Source: Prado023 sp963736425 (lineage in GTDB: Bacteria > Actinomycetota > Actinomycetes > S36-B12 > CAIYMF01). Taken from it: a stretch of 64,000 nucleotides of DNA. Positions 9,664-18,994 of the stretch are shown one piece after another. The stretch lies in assembly GCA_963736425.1 (NCBI GenBank), contig CAVTOX010000003.1, positions 145,655 through 209,654 of the forward strand. Direction: 5' to 3'. The translations under genes were made by a program, and so were the position numbers. Within the stretch, counting starts at the first letter, position 1. The number at the start of each line of letters is the position of its first letter. The notes beneath the pieces are model-generated. The model saw nothing but the letters and a program-made list of their open reading frames with translations, was not told the DNA's origin and ran no database searches.

Positions 9664-12657
9664 TCAGGCGCGGACGTCCACGGTCGAGGGACCGTCGGGC
9701 CGGACCCTGCGTACTGTCAGCCGCTCGGCGATGCGCTCCTTGAGCTCGGGCACATGGCTGACGATGCCGATGACCCGACCGTTGCCACGCAGGTCGTCGA
9801 TCACGCCCATCACGTCATCAAGGGTGTCCGGGTCCAGGCTGCCGAACCCCTCGTCGATGAACAGGGTGTCGAGCTGGGCTCCCCCTGCCTGGGCCACGAC
9901 GACGTCGGCCAGGCCGAGCGCCAGCGCCAGCGACGTGTAGAAGGTCTCGCCGCCGGAGAGCGTCCCCGGGCTGCGCTCACGGCCGGTGTGCCGGTCGAGG
10001 ACCGCAAGTCCGAGCCCGACACGGGCGTCCTTTCGGGCGGCCTCGTCGATGCGGAGCAGCTCGTACTTGCCGGCCGACATGGACTCCAGACGGACGTTGG
10101 CTGCCGTCACCACCTGTTCGAACCAGTAGCGGAGCACGAAGGTCACCAGGCTCATCCGTGGGGAGCCGGCCATGCCCCGGGCGTACAGGTCCAGGGCGAC
10201 GAGCTCCTCCCCCGAGGCCGCGAGCTCGGCGCGCTGGGTGGCGCACGCCTGGACCTCGGCCAGTCTCTCCGCGAAGCGCTCGCACTGTCGGACTGCGACT
10301 GTGGCCTCATCACGGGCCCTGCCAGCCATGAGCTCGACCCGTTCCAGCTCTGACGTGGCGAGGGTCACCGCTTCGGCCGCCTTCTGCGGGTCGACCCCGG
10401 CCACGGCCTGGAGCTCCGCCGAGTCGAGCTGGGCGCGGGCTGTCGCCACGGACGCCTCCCACTCCTCGACGGCACGCTGCAGCCGCTCGAGCTCTGGTCC
10501 CCCAAGGAGGGCGGACCGAGCCTCGGAGAGGTCGATGAAGCCGGCCCTCAGAGCCTCCCCCTCTGCCCGTTGGGATGCTGAGGCCAGCTGCTCGAGCCCT
10601 CGGGAAAGGTCGAGCACCGAGGCCGACAGCGACTCCGATCGCGCGGCGGAGGCAATGAGGGCCGCGGCCCGATCGCGAACGCTGGTGAACTCCGCACGGG
10701 CGACGACGACCTGCTCCTCACGGATCTCGAGCTCGGCAGCTGAGTGCGCCTCCTGGGCCTGCGCACTGGCCAGTCCCTCGGCCAGTGCGATCAGCTCGGC
10801 ACCGTTCTCGGCCTGTTCCGCGCTCAGCTCGGTGACGGCGACCTCCAGACCAGCGAGGCTGGCCTGGGCGCGCTCCCCTGAGGCCAGCTCGGCGTTGGCG
10901 TGGTCGATCCGGGCCTGCCACTGCTCCGTCGAGAGACCGGCGGCGGTCCTGGTGGCATGGTCGAGGTCGGCTTCCGCGCGCGCGAGGCTGACCTCAGCCT
11001 CGTCCAGGACCAGGCGGCACTCGTCGCGATGGGCGGCGACGCTGCGGACCTGCTCCTCGGAGACCCCCGCTGTCATCCCTCGGGCAGGAGCCGGGTGCTC
11101 GGGCGAACCACAGACGAGGCATGGGTCCCCGGAGACGAGTCGCGCGGCGAGCTCACCGCGGACGTCGGTCAACCGCTGGTCGACGAGCAGCGTGTAGTGG
11201 TCGTCAGCCTCCTCGTAGGCCCGACGCGCGGTTCGCCGGGCGGACCGTCGTTCCTCCACCGCGGCGCTGAGCTCGGTGAGTCGTCGAGCCGCGTCTGCCG
11301 GTCCGGCGATGGCCTCCAGGACCGCCCGCGCCGCGGCCACCGCTGCTACTGACTGGTGGGCGGCGCCGAGGTCAGCACGCGCCCCGGCAAGTTCCTTGGG
11401 TATCTCAGAACCTCGCACCTGCGCCTGGATGACCGCCGCCTGGAGTTCCTGTGTGCGCATCCGGTTCTGTTCGAGGAGGGCTCGCGCCTCGGCGAGCCCG
11501 TCCTCGATCACCACGAGGTGCGCCAGCTCCCCCGCGGTCGTGCGGGCCGCAGCAGCCTGCCTGGCCAACGCCTGCCACCCCTCACCCACCAGGTGTGTAG
11601 GGTCCGCGACCTGGCCAGGTCCAGCTGAGACGACGGCGGCTCGCAGGATCGTGACCTGCTCGGCAGACCCGTCCACGAGCTCCACGAGTGGTCGCACGGG
11701 GATGGCCCGCTGAGCTCGTTCCAGCAGGTCCCGACGAGCCGCCTGGTCGGCGCTCTGCTCCTCCGCCGCGATCAACGATGCCTCAAGCGCAGCGCGCTGC
11801 TCGAGCCTTCCCGCCACGTCCTGAGCATCGGTCAGCACCGCACGCGCCAGACCTGTACCAACGTCAGCGAACGCGACGGCCTCCTGGGCGACCAGGGCTC
11901 GGTGGGTCAACCGGGAGTCCAGATCACCAAGGCTCTCGAGTCTCTGGGCCACCGGCAGCAGCGCAAGGTCAGCATGTTCGTCAGGCTCCAGTCCGGCGGC
12001 CTCGCAGGCGGCGGACACCCGCGCACGCAGGTCGGCATCGGCGCCCTGCAGCGCGCGGTTCGCCTCCTGGGCGCGCGCCTGCAGGGAGTCTGTGATGCTC
12101 CGGAAGAACTGGGTGCCGAAGAGCTTGCCCAGGACTTCGCGACGCTCGTCATCCCCGGCGCGCAGGAAGGTCGCGAACTCGCCCTGAGGCAGAAGCACCA
12201 CCTGGCGGAACTGCTCGCGGGTCAATCCCAGGAGCTCGCCGACGATCGTGCCGACCTCGTCCTTGGCGTGCGAGCGGCTCTCCCAGCCGCCCACCCCGAG
12301 GCGCTCGAGGTGGACGGCTGACTTCTCCCTGGTGACTCCCGTGCCCCGCTTCTTCGGCCGGGCATACTCAGGTGATCGCGTGACCCGGTGCCGTCCGCCG
12401 CGCACAGAGAACTCCACCATGACCTCGGGGCGGTCATCGGGGCCGGCGAAGTCCGAGCGCAACCGGGCGGGATCGCCGGAGTCACTGGCCAGACCGCCAT
12501 AGAGTGCGAACGTCAGCGCATCGAGGATCGTCGACTTGCCCACACCCGTCGGCCCCTCGAAGAGGAACAGCCCACCCGCTCCGAGGCGGTCGAAGTCGAT
12601 GACCTGCTCGTCGGCGAACGGGCCGACGGCGTGCATGCGCAGGGTGTGCAGTCGCAT
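9664..12657 (-). CDS. sbcC: Exonuclease subunit SbcC (Rad50-like ATPase)
   Basis: SbcC is the SMC-like ATPase of the SbcCD nuclease, which cleaves hairpins and blocked double-strand ends in the nucleoid. The protein has 997 residues. The Walker A motif is FEGPTGVGKSTILDALTF near residue 35. Two long coiled-coil arms flank a zinc hook with CLVC in DPCLVCGSPEHP (about residue 515). The signature motif is LSGGETFYTSLALALGLAD, Walker B is DTLFIDEGFGSLDPDTL, and the H-loop is GIVSHVPELKE. The length is normal. Its ATG overlaps the sbcD stop by one base (TGATG), so the pair is coupled. Confidence 0.95.
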   Translation of the reverse strand: MRLHTLRMHAVGPFADEQVIDFDRLGAGGLFLFEGPTGVGKSTILDALTFALYGGLASDSGDPARLRSDFAGPDDRPEVMVEFSVRGGRHRVTRSPEYARPKKRGTGVTREKSAVHLERLGVGGWESRSHAKDEVGTIVGELLGLTREQFRQVVLLPQGEFATFLRAGDDERREVLGKLFGTQFFRSITDSLQARAQEANRALQGADADLRARVSAACEAAGLEPDEHADLALLPVAQRLESLGDLDSRLTHRALVAQEAVAFADVGTGLARAVLTDAQDVAGRLEQRAALEASLIAAEEQSADQAARRDLLERAQRAIPVRPLVELVDGSAEQVTILRAAVVSAGPGQVADPTHLVGEGWQALARQAAAARTTAGELAHLVVIEDGLAEARALLEQNRMRTQELQAAVIQAQVRGSEIPKELAGARADLGAAHQSVAAVAAARAVLEAIAGPADAARRLTELSAAVEERRSARRTARRAYEEADDHYTLLVDQRLTDVRGELAARLVSGDPCLVCGSPEHPAPARGMTAGVSEEQVRSVAAHRDECRLVLDEAEVSLARAEADLDHATRTAAGLSTEQWQARIDHANAELASGERAQASLAGLEVAVTELSAEQAENGAELIALAEGLASAQAQEAHSAAELEIREEQVVVARAEFTSVRDRAAALIASAARSESLSASVLDLSRGLEQLASASQRAEGEALRAGFIDLSEARSALLGGPELERLQRAVEEWEASVATARAQLDSAELQAVAGVDPQKAAEAVTLATSELERVELMAGRARDEATVAVRQCERFAERLAEVQACATQRAELAASGEELVALDLYARGMAGSPRMSLVTFVLRYWFEQVVTAANVRLESMSAGKYELLRIDEAARKDARVGLGLAVLDRHTGRERSPGTLSGGETFYTSLALALGLADVVVAQAGGAQLDTLFIDEGFGSLDPDTLDDVMGVIDDLRGNGRVIGIVSHVPELKERIAERLTVRRVRPDGPSTVDVRA

Positions 12658-13818
12658 CAGGCTGACGCCTCCACCCGCTGGGCCGTGAGCACGACCTCGG
12701 CCAGCACCGCACGCTGAACCGGGCTGGGCGGGCCACCGGAGACCGCCGTCACGAACTCCGCGCAGATCTCGACCGGGTCGCTGGCCTCGGTCATCCGGGT
12801 GAGGCCCAGGGGCGCATCATCGCGCTCCGGGGCGAACTCGAGAACCAGCGTGTGCGGCCAGTGGGCACGCAGCTGCTCCATCGGATTGGCCACGCGGCCC
12901 GGATCGGTCAGGACGACCTTGACCCATGCCTCGGCAAGGCCAGCAAGATCGCCCTGGGCGCGGACGAGGAGATCAGCCAGCCGACCACTCACCTGGATCA
13001 GCGGCCGCGGGACGGGCGCCGGCACCCGCCGGGTGGTCACACGACCCGCATGCGTCCATGTCGACGACCGTCACGGACTTGGTGTGGTCCCGCTCGGAGA
13101 ACGAGAACGCCAGGGGCGACCCGCTGTACTCCGCGACGGTCGACGACCCGGCGATCCGGACCTCCTGCGGCCCGTGCAGGTGCCCCAGCGCCACATAGTT
13201 GACCCCGTCGAACACCTCGGCCGGGGTGTCACCGACACCGCCGACGCGGATCTCGCGCTCCGAGTCGCATGCCGACCCGCCGGTGACGAAGGCATGGGCC
13301 ATGACGACGACGCGCTGCAGGCCCCGCGCGGCGGCGTCGGCACGGATGCGATCAGCGAGCACGCCCAGCACCGCCGCGTGTGAGCGCTCGACCTCCAACT
13401 CGGCGACGACTGCGTCCGGCAGGACGAACGGGATGCCGTACACACCCACCTGCCCGGCCCCGTCGGCGAGGAGGACCGGATCGGTGACCTGCTCGATCGC
13501 GGTGCGCAGGTGGATCCCGGCCTCGGCGAGGACCTCGCCGGCGTACTGCAGGCGCACGGCGCTGTCGTGGTTGCCGCTGGAGATCACCAACGGGATCCTG
13601 ACCCGGGCGAAGGCCGCGAGCGTCCGGTCCATCAACGCGATGGCATCGGCGCCGGGCTGGGCGCGGTCGTAGACGTCGCCGCTCACCAGCACCGCGTCAA
13701 CCTGCTCCGAGACGGCCAGCGCACGAAGCCACTCGAGGAACGCCGCCTGCTCGGCCAGCAGCTCCGCGCCGTGCAGGCGGCGGCCCAGGTGCCAGTCGGA
13801 GGTGTGCAGGAATCGCAT
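12657..13818 (-). CDS. sbcD: Exonuclease subunit SbcD (Mre11-like), frameshifted at 13045-13047
   Basis: SbcD is the Mn-dependent nuclease of the SbcCD complex. It starts MRFLHTSDWHLGRRL and contains the phosphoesterase motifs LVSGDVYDRA, ISSGNHDSAVRL, VMAHAFV and ALGHLHGPQ. The reading frame breaks after SVTVVDMDACG at the CCC at 13045-13047 (GGG on the coding strand). Reading GG restores RVTTRRVPAPVPRPLIQVSGRLADLL and the rest of the C-terminal cap, giving about 386 residues. An upstream ATG-less extension to 13857 is ignored. It is the first gene of the sbcDC pair. Confidence 0.9.
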
Positions 13819-13983
13819 GGTGACACCCTGACATGGGGGTCCGACACAACGTCCCAACGCGCCGCCCGACCGGCCCCGGTGTCGTCGCGCAGGCGCATCG
13901 GCGCCCTGCCGCCCTCGCCGTGGCCGGTCCAGTCTGGAGGCCAGTGTCCGACCCTCCGGCTACGCTGCGGCACGGAGGTGCAG

Positions 13984-15136
13984 ATGGCCAGGATCGTGTC
14001 AGCGGATCGGCGGGTTCGCGCTGCCCGGATGACGAGTCTGCTGCTCGATGATCGCCCGACCGACGATCGCACGGTCGCAGGCGTCGTCGAATGGTTCGGA
14101 GCGATGCAGGGCCAGGACTTCGCGAGCGTGACATGGTCGCTGGGCCTGCGGACGGGCAGCACCCGCGACGAGGTCGCGCGGGCCTTCGAGTCCGGGGCGG
14201 TCCTGCGCACCTGGCCGATGCGAGGCACGCTGCACGTGCTGCCGGGTGTCGACGCGCGCTGGATGATCGCGCACCTCGGCGCCCGTGCGCCTGCGGGGGG
14301 CCGAGGCTCGGCGACAGTTCCTCGGGCTGGCCGAGGAGGACGCCGACCGGGCCGCCGACATCCTTCGCGAGGCTCTGACCGGGGGCACGGCGATGACCCG
14401 CGCTGAGTGTGTGGCCGCCCTCGAGGCCGCGGGCATCCCCAGCGCCGGTCAGCGGGCCTACCACCTTCTCTGGTACTCAAGCCAGAAGGGCGTCACCTGC
14501 GTCGGGCCGCAGCGAGGCAAGGAGCAGACCTTCGTCCTCCTCGACGAGTTCGCCCCACCCGGCCCGGACCTCGACCGCCCGAGCGCCCTGGCCACAATCG
14601 CCGAGCGCTTCGTTCGCAGCCACGCTCCCGTCAGCGCGCACGACCTGGCCCGTTGGGCCGACCTCACGGTGACAGACGCACGAGCCGGACTCGCCGCAGC
14701 AGAGGGCGTCGTCGCGCGGACGATCGACGGGCGCGACCTGTTCGTGACGCAGGCCCTGCTCGACGCTGGCATTCTCGATGGCGAATCGACGGAGCCGCTG
14801 CCCGCCCGCGCCCTGCCTGGGTTCGACGAGATCGTCCTCGGCTACAAGGACCGCACGGCCCAGCTCGACGCTGCCCACGAGACGCTGGTGGTCCCCGGCG
14901 GCAACGGGGTGTTCGCGAACACGCTCGTGGTGGACGGTCGCGTCGTCGGCACCTGGAAGCGCCGGGAGCTGGCACGCAGCATCGACATCGTCGCCACGCC
15001 CTTCGCCCGGCTCACAGCACCAGACCGCCGGCGCCTCGCGGAGTCCCTGGACCAGTACGCCGCCCACCTCGGCAAGCCCAGCCGGATCACCTGGTCCGAC
15101 AGCACGACCGCAACCCCGGAGACCCCCTCCGAGTGA
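13984..15136 (+). CDS. Winged-helix protein of the AlkZ/YcaQ family, candidate DNA glycosylase, frameshifted
   Basis: This belongs to the HTH_42 winged-helix family, whose studied members (AlkZ, YcaQ/AlkX) are DNA glycosylases that unhook interstrand crosslinks. The N-terminal part has the Q-x-Q pair in GAMQGQDFASVTWSLGLR, at the position of the AlkZ catalytic motif. This assignment is from memory of the family, not from an alignment. Later family segments are GTLHVLPGVDARWMIAHLGAR, GFDEIVLGYKDRT and VPGGNGVFANTLVVDGRVVGTWKR. A +1 shift occurs in the G6 run at 14295-14300; with five Gs the protein reads on as AGAEARRQFLGLAEED, giving about 383 residues. It lies among SbcCD and end-joining genes. 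Confidence 0.78.
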
Positions 15137-15214
15137 TCAATTCGCGTTGAGCCGCCAAGCGTCGCGACCCTGAATGGATCACCGCAGGTGGGGCATGGGG
15201 ATGCGCATGCGCCC

Positions 15215-16129
15215 TCACCGGGGTTCGGCCATCAGGTCCCCCAGTCGGGCGAGCCGCTCGGGCATCGTGCGCACGTCAGCGGGCTCGGGGGCGCCGGACT
15301 CGACCTCCGCCCAGGTCAGCGGCGTGGCGACGTAGGGGTGTGCCCGCCCGCGCGGCGAGTAGGGCGTGATGGTGGTGCGCGCCGCCAGGTTCTGGCCGAC
15401 GTCCACGAAGACCCGGCCGGGCCTGCGGTCCTTGGCCATCTTCAGCTCCACAAGCCCCGGAAGCGCCACCGCCAGGGCCTCGGCCATCGTGCGCGCCAGG
15501 TCGACGGCGTCAGCGCTGGGGACCGGACGCGGAAGCGGGACGTAGACGTGCAGGCCCTTGGATCCGCTGGCCACCGGCACCGCGGTGAAACCAGCACCGG
15601 CCAGGATCTCGCGGGCCACCAGGGCCACCTCGGCACACTCCGCCAGCCCGGCGGGCGGGCCGGGGTCGAGGTCCAGGACCATGCGGTCGGCAGGCCCCGG
15701 CGTCCCGTGCAGGCCGAACTTGCGGCCGATGCGCCACTGCGGCGTGTGGAACTCCAGGGCGCCCTGCTGGACGAACCAGACGAGCGCGGCCGCATCCTCG
15801 GGTGTCCCGGCCAGCAGCGGATGGTCGATGTACCCCGAGTAGTCATCACCTGAGCGACGCAGGTGCACATGCCCCATCCACTCGGGAGTCCCGGGGCGCA
15901 CGGCCTTCTCGAAGAAGTCGGGCTGCTCGACGCCGTCGGGCCAGCGACGGCGGGTGATCGGCCGGTTCGCGAGTTGGGCCAGCATCGGCTCGCCCACCGC
16001 GAGGATGTATGAGAGGACCTCGGCCTTCGTCGTGCCGGACTGTGGGTACAGCACCTTGTCGAGGTTCGTCAGGCGCAGCCGCCTGCCGGCCACGACGGTC
16101 GGCACCGGATCCGACCCGGCGGGCCTCAC
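15215..16129 (-). CDS. LigD polymerase/primase domain protein (NHEJ)
   Basis: A stand-alone LigD polymerase-type protein (304 aa) of the archaeo-eukaryotic primase superfamily, which fills gaps with (ribo)nucleotides during end joining by Ku and LigD. Family segments are LTNLDKVLYPQSGTTKAEVL, ADRMVLDLDPGPPAG with the metal-binding aspartates, SGSKGLHVYVPL with the catalytic histidine, and GQNLAARTTITPYSPRGR. I chose the GTG at 16129 because it overlaps the ligase stop as GTGA and has GGGAG upstream; an earlier GTG at 16153 would give a 24-base longer overlap. In many actinobacteria this domain is fused to the ligase, but here the genes are separate. Confidence 0.9.
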   Translation of the reverse strand: MRPAGSDPVPTVVAGRRLRLTNLDKVLYPQSGTTKAEVLSYILAVGEPMLAQLANRPITRRRWPDGVEQPDFFEKAVRPGTPEWMGHVHLRRSGDDYSGYIDHPLLAGTPEDAAALVWFVQQGALEFHTPQWRIGRKFGLHGTPGPADRMVLDLDPGPPAGLAECAEVALVAREILAGAGFTAVPVASGSKGLHVYVPLPRPVPSADAVDLARTMAEALAVALPGLVELKMAKDRRPGRVFVDVGQNLAARTTITPYSPRGRAHPYVATPLTWAEVESGAPEPADVRTMPERLARLGDLMAEPR

Positions 16130-17139
16130 CAGGTGCTCCCGGGTAGGTCGCACGGCGCAACGTCAGGTCGCATCCGGGCGAGGGTCGGCTGGCGCAGGGC
16201 ACCGGATTCCGTGCGCCCCAGGTGCCGGACCTCGGCGACCAGGAGCGGCTCGACCCAGGTGAACCGGTCACCGAAGCGGCGCAGGAAGCCCATGGCGTCC
16301 GAACTGACATGGACCGCAGGGTCAGGATCGCGACGGGCGATGCCGGCGAGCACCTCGACGAGCGCCCCGGACAGCCGGTCGGTCATGCCGCTGCCCACGG
16401 TGCCCAGCAACTCCCCCGTCGGACCGGCGACGGCCAGCGACGCGACCCCGCCGCCGGACTCTGCGCGCACCCACCCCACGACCACGACGTCCGTGAACGT
16501 CCGGTGCGGCAACTTGATCCAGTCGCGACTGCGGACCCCGCATTCGTAGCGGCTGCCCTCGCGCTTGGCCATCACCCCCTCGAGGCCCTGCTCCCGGGTC
16601 GCGGCCAGCAGCGCCTCGCCGTCGTCGAACACGGCGGACGACAGCCACGCCCCGTCGGTGAGTGCTGGGAGATCGAGTGAGTCCAGCAGTGAACGCCTGT
16701 GGGACAGCTCCTCCCCGCGGACGTCGCGGCCCTGCCAGGCAAGGACGTCGAAGACGACGAAGCGGACCGCCGCTCCTCCGCGCAAGGCGCCCGTGAAGGA
16801 TGGCCGACCGTCGGCATCCAACAGGACGCACTCCCCGTCAAGGATCGCTGGCGCCGCGAACGGGGCCACCGCCTCACCCAGGGACCGGGCCACGATCGAC
16901 GGGTACCGTCCCGAGAGGTCCACGCCGTTGCGACTGCGCAGGGCGAGCGAGCCGTCCGCGCGGACGAGGGCCAGTGCGCGCACGCCGTCCCACTTCACCT
17001 CGAAGCTCCACCCCGGACCGGACGGCGCCGCCACCGGTTCCGGTGGGCCCGTCGCGAGCATCGGGGCGGCCGCGACCCACAGGTCCTCGACCGTCCCGGA
17101 GCCCGCCACGGGACCATGATGGCCGCGTGGCAGCCCCAT
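16126..17139 (-). CDS. ATP-dependent DNA ligase (LigD ligase domain)
   Basis: A 337-residue ATP-dependent DNA ligase that seals nicks in non-homologous end joining. The adenylated lysine is in motif I, EVKWDGVRAL. Other nucleotidyltransferase motifs are RSRNGVDLSGRYP, ILDGECVLLD, VFDVLAWQG, EGVMAKREGSRY and RDWIKLPHR. The C-terminal OB domain follows. The ATG at 17139 has GGAAAG seven bases upstream; a GTG at 17109 is an alternative. The stop overlaps the polymerase start (GTGA). Ku starts 39 bases away on the other strand, so both directions share a short promoter region. Confidence 0.9.
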   Translation of the reverse strand: MGLPRGHHGPVAGSGTVEDLWVAAAPMLATGPPEPVAAPSGPGWSFEVKWDGVRALALVRADGSLALRSRNGVDLSGRYPSIVARSLGEAVAPFAAPAILDGECVLLDADGRPSFTGALRGGAAVRFVVFDVLAWQGRDVRGEELSHRRSLLDSLDLPALTDGAWLSSAVFDDGEALLAATREQGLEGVMAKREGSRYECGVRSRDWIKLPHRTFTDVVVVGWVRAESGGGVASLAVAGPTGELLGTVGSGMTDRLSGALVEVLAGIARRDPDPAVHVSSDAMGFLRRFGDRFTWVEPLLVAEVRHLGRTESGALRQPTLARMRPDVAPCDLPGSTW

Positions 17140-17178
17140 CGTGCTGCTTTCCGGCCCCGACTGCCCCACAATGACCGG

Positions 17179-18012
17179 ATGCGCGCCATGTGGAGTGGGA
17201 ACGTCGCCTTCGGGTTGGTCCACATCCCGGTGAAGATGTACGCCGCCACCGAGGACCGGGACGTCAAGTTCCATCAGGTCCACATCGCCGATGGCGGCCG
17301 GATCAAGTACCAGCGCCAGTGCCAGGCCTGCGAGCAGACCGTTGCGTTCGCCGAGATCGGGAAGGGCTACGAGGACGAGACGGGGCGGCGGGTCATCGTC
17401 TCCGAGGAGGAGCTCGACGGCCTGCAGGTGCCGCACGGCCGGGACCTGGAGATCATCGAGTTCGCGCCAGCCCAGCAGATCGACCCGCTGCACTTCGACA
17501 AGGCGTACTTCCTCGAGCCAGCCACGGGCGCCGCGAAGCCGTACGTGCTTCTGCGCCGAGCCCTTCAGGAGACCGACCGGACGGCCGTTGTCCTGATGAC
17601 CATGCGCAAGCGCACCCGGCTGGGCCTGCTGCGTGTGCGCGACGACGTCCTGGTCCTGCAGACCATGCTCTGGCCCGACGAGGTCCGTGTGCCGGAGTTC
17701 GCGGGGATCGCCGACGAGGACATCACGGTCCGGCCCCAGGAACTGGCCATGGCCGGCTCACTCGTGGAGAGCCTCAGCGCGGACTTCGACGCGAGTGCGT
17801 ACACCGACGAGTACCGCCAGGCCGTCCTGGACCTCGTCACCCAGAAGCTCGCCGGCGAGGACGTGATCCTGCCCAGCAGCCCGGCCTCCGCCGACGACTC
17901 CGGGACGGTCATCGACCTCATGGCCGCCCTGCAGGAGTCCGTGCGCCGCACCCAGGCGGCCCGAGCCGCGTCCAGCGCGACCGAGCCGGAGCCCGACGCC
18001 GGCGAAGCCTGA
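17179..18012 (+). CDS. ku: Non-homologous end joining protein Ku
   Basis: Ku forms a homodimeric ring that binds double-strand ends and recruits LigD. The 277-residue protein begins MRAMWSGNVAFGLVHIPVKMY, the family start. It continues with FHQVHIADGGRIKYQRQCQACEQ, EIIEFAPAQQIDPLHFDKAYFLEP, KPYVLLRRALQETDRTAV and the LGLLRVRDDVLVLQTMLWPDEVR core. The short C-terminal tail is rich in Ala and Glu. It is divergent from the ligase gene. The three genes together form a complete actinobacterial end-joining set. Confidence 0.96.
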   Translation: MRAMWSGNVAFGLVHIPVKMYAATEDRDVKFHQVHIADGGRIKYQRQCQACEQTVAFAEIGKGYEDETGRRVIVSEEELDGLQVPHGRDLEIIEFAPAQQIDPLHFDKAYFLEPATGAAKPYVLLRRALQETDRTAVVLMTMRKRTRLGLLRVRDDVLVLQTMLWPDEVRVPEFAGIADEDITVRPQELAMAGSLVESLSADFDASAYTDEYRQAVLDLVTQKLAGEDVILPSSPASADDSGTVIDLMAALQESVRRTQAARAASSATEPEPDAGEA

Positions 18013-18044
18013 CCTCCGGTAGTGCGGGGTCAGAGTTCGGGGGG

Positions 18045-18884
18045 TCAGCGGGGCTTGGTGGCTTGGAGGGTGTAGCTGGCGGGTAGGCGCTCGGGCCGGT
18101 CGATGAGGCGGAGCTCGCCGCCGCCGATCGGCTCCATGAGGCCGGGCAGGCCGTCCCACGGGATGCTGTCGTGCTCGACGAGCCCGGTGATCTGCAGGCC
18201 CTGGTCAAGCAGGGCGGTCACGATCTCGCCCAGTCCGTGGTTCCACTCGTAGCTGACGTTGTGCTGGAACTCGACGTCCGTCCGGACGTAGGTCCCGCCC
18301 TCGTCCCAGCGGGTCGGCTCGGCCTGTTCGAAGTACGGGTGCTCCACCCGCAGGGATCCCGACTCGTCGGGGTCGGCCAGGGTCCAGAGCATCGGGTGCC
18401 CCTCGCGCAGGAACAATCGCCCACCCGGAACGAGCAGGTCAGCCACCACGCCGGCCCACCGGGCGATGTCGGGCAGCCAGCCAAGGGCACCGATCCCGGT
18501 GAAGACGAGGTCGAACTCACCGCGCCCGAGGACATCGGCGGCCGCGTAGACGTCGGAGACGACGAACTCCGCCGGGGTCCCGCACCGTTCGGCCAGCGCC
18601 CGGGCCTGATCAATCGCGGCCTGCGAGAAGTCCAGCCCCGTCATCCGGGCACCGAGGCGGGCCAGGGAGAGCGTGTCGGTCCCGATGTGGCACTGAAGGT
18701 GCACCCCACGCAGGCCGCCGACCTGGCCGAGCCGTGGCACGTCGAAGCGCACGACGTCGGAGATGTATCGGGGATCAGCCACGAAGTCGGCGAGGTGGTA
18801 GTCCGGGGAGGCGGCATGGGCCGGCGCCCGCTCGTCCCACGCGGCCAGGTTCGCGGCGGCGTGCAGTTCGAGGGCGTGGTCCAT
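18045..18884 (-). CDS. Class I SAM-dependent methyltransferase
   Basis: A cytoplasmic methyltransferase with the SAM-binding segment GVHLQCHIGTDTLSLARLGA followed by TGLDFSQAAIDQARAL, then FDLVFTGIGALGWLPDIARW and VPGGRLFLREGHPML. This is the pattern of actinobacterial methyltransferases with a QCHxGTDTLS motif. The target is unknown. The start is ambiguous: ATG at 18884 (used here, MDHALELHAAANLAAWDER), 18899 or 18938 are all in frame and none has a strong ribosome-binding site. It converges with ku, leaving 32 bases between them. Confidence 0.83.
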   Translation of the reverse strand: MDHALELHAAANLAAWDERAPAHAASPDYHLADFVADPRYISDVVRFDVPRLGQVGGLRGVHLQCHIGTDTLSLARLGARMTGLDFSQAAIDQARALAERCGTPAEFVVSDVYAAADVLGRGEFDLVFTGIGALGWLPDIARWAGVVADLLVPGGRLFLREGHPMLWTLADPDESGSLRVEHPYFEQAEPTRWDEGGTYVRTDVEFQHNVSYEWNHGLGEIVTALLDQGLQITGLVEHDSIPWDGLPGLMEPIGGGELRLIDRPERLPASYTLQATKPR

Positions 18885-18994
18885 CGGGACACGGGCCATG
18901 CGGGCGGCAGTCCATCGGGTGAGGGTCCATCGGGTCATTCAACCCTGATGTCAGCCGGGTGGGTGACAATCAGGTGCAGACAGAGGGGATCCCG

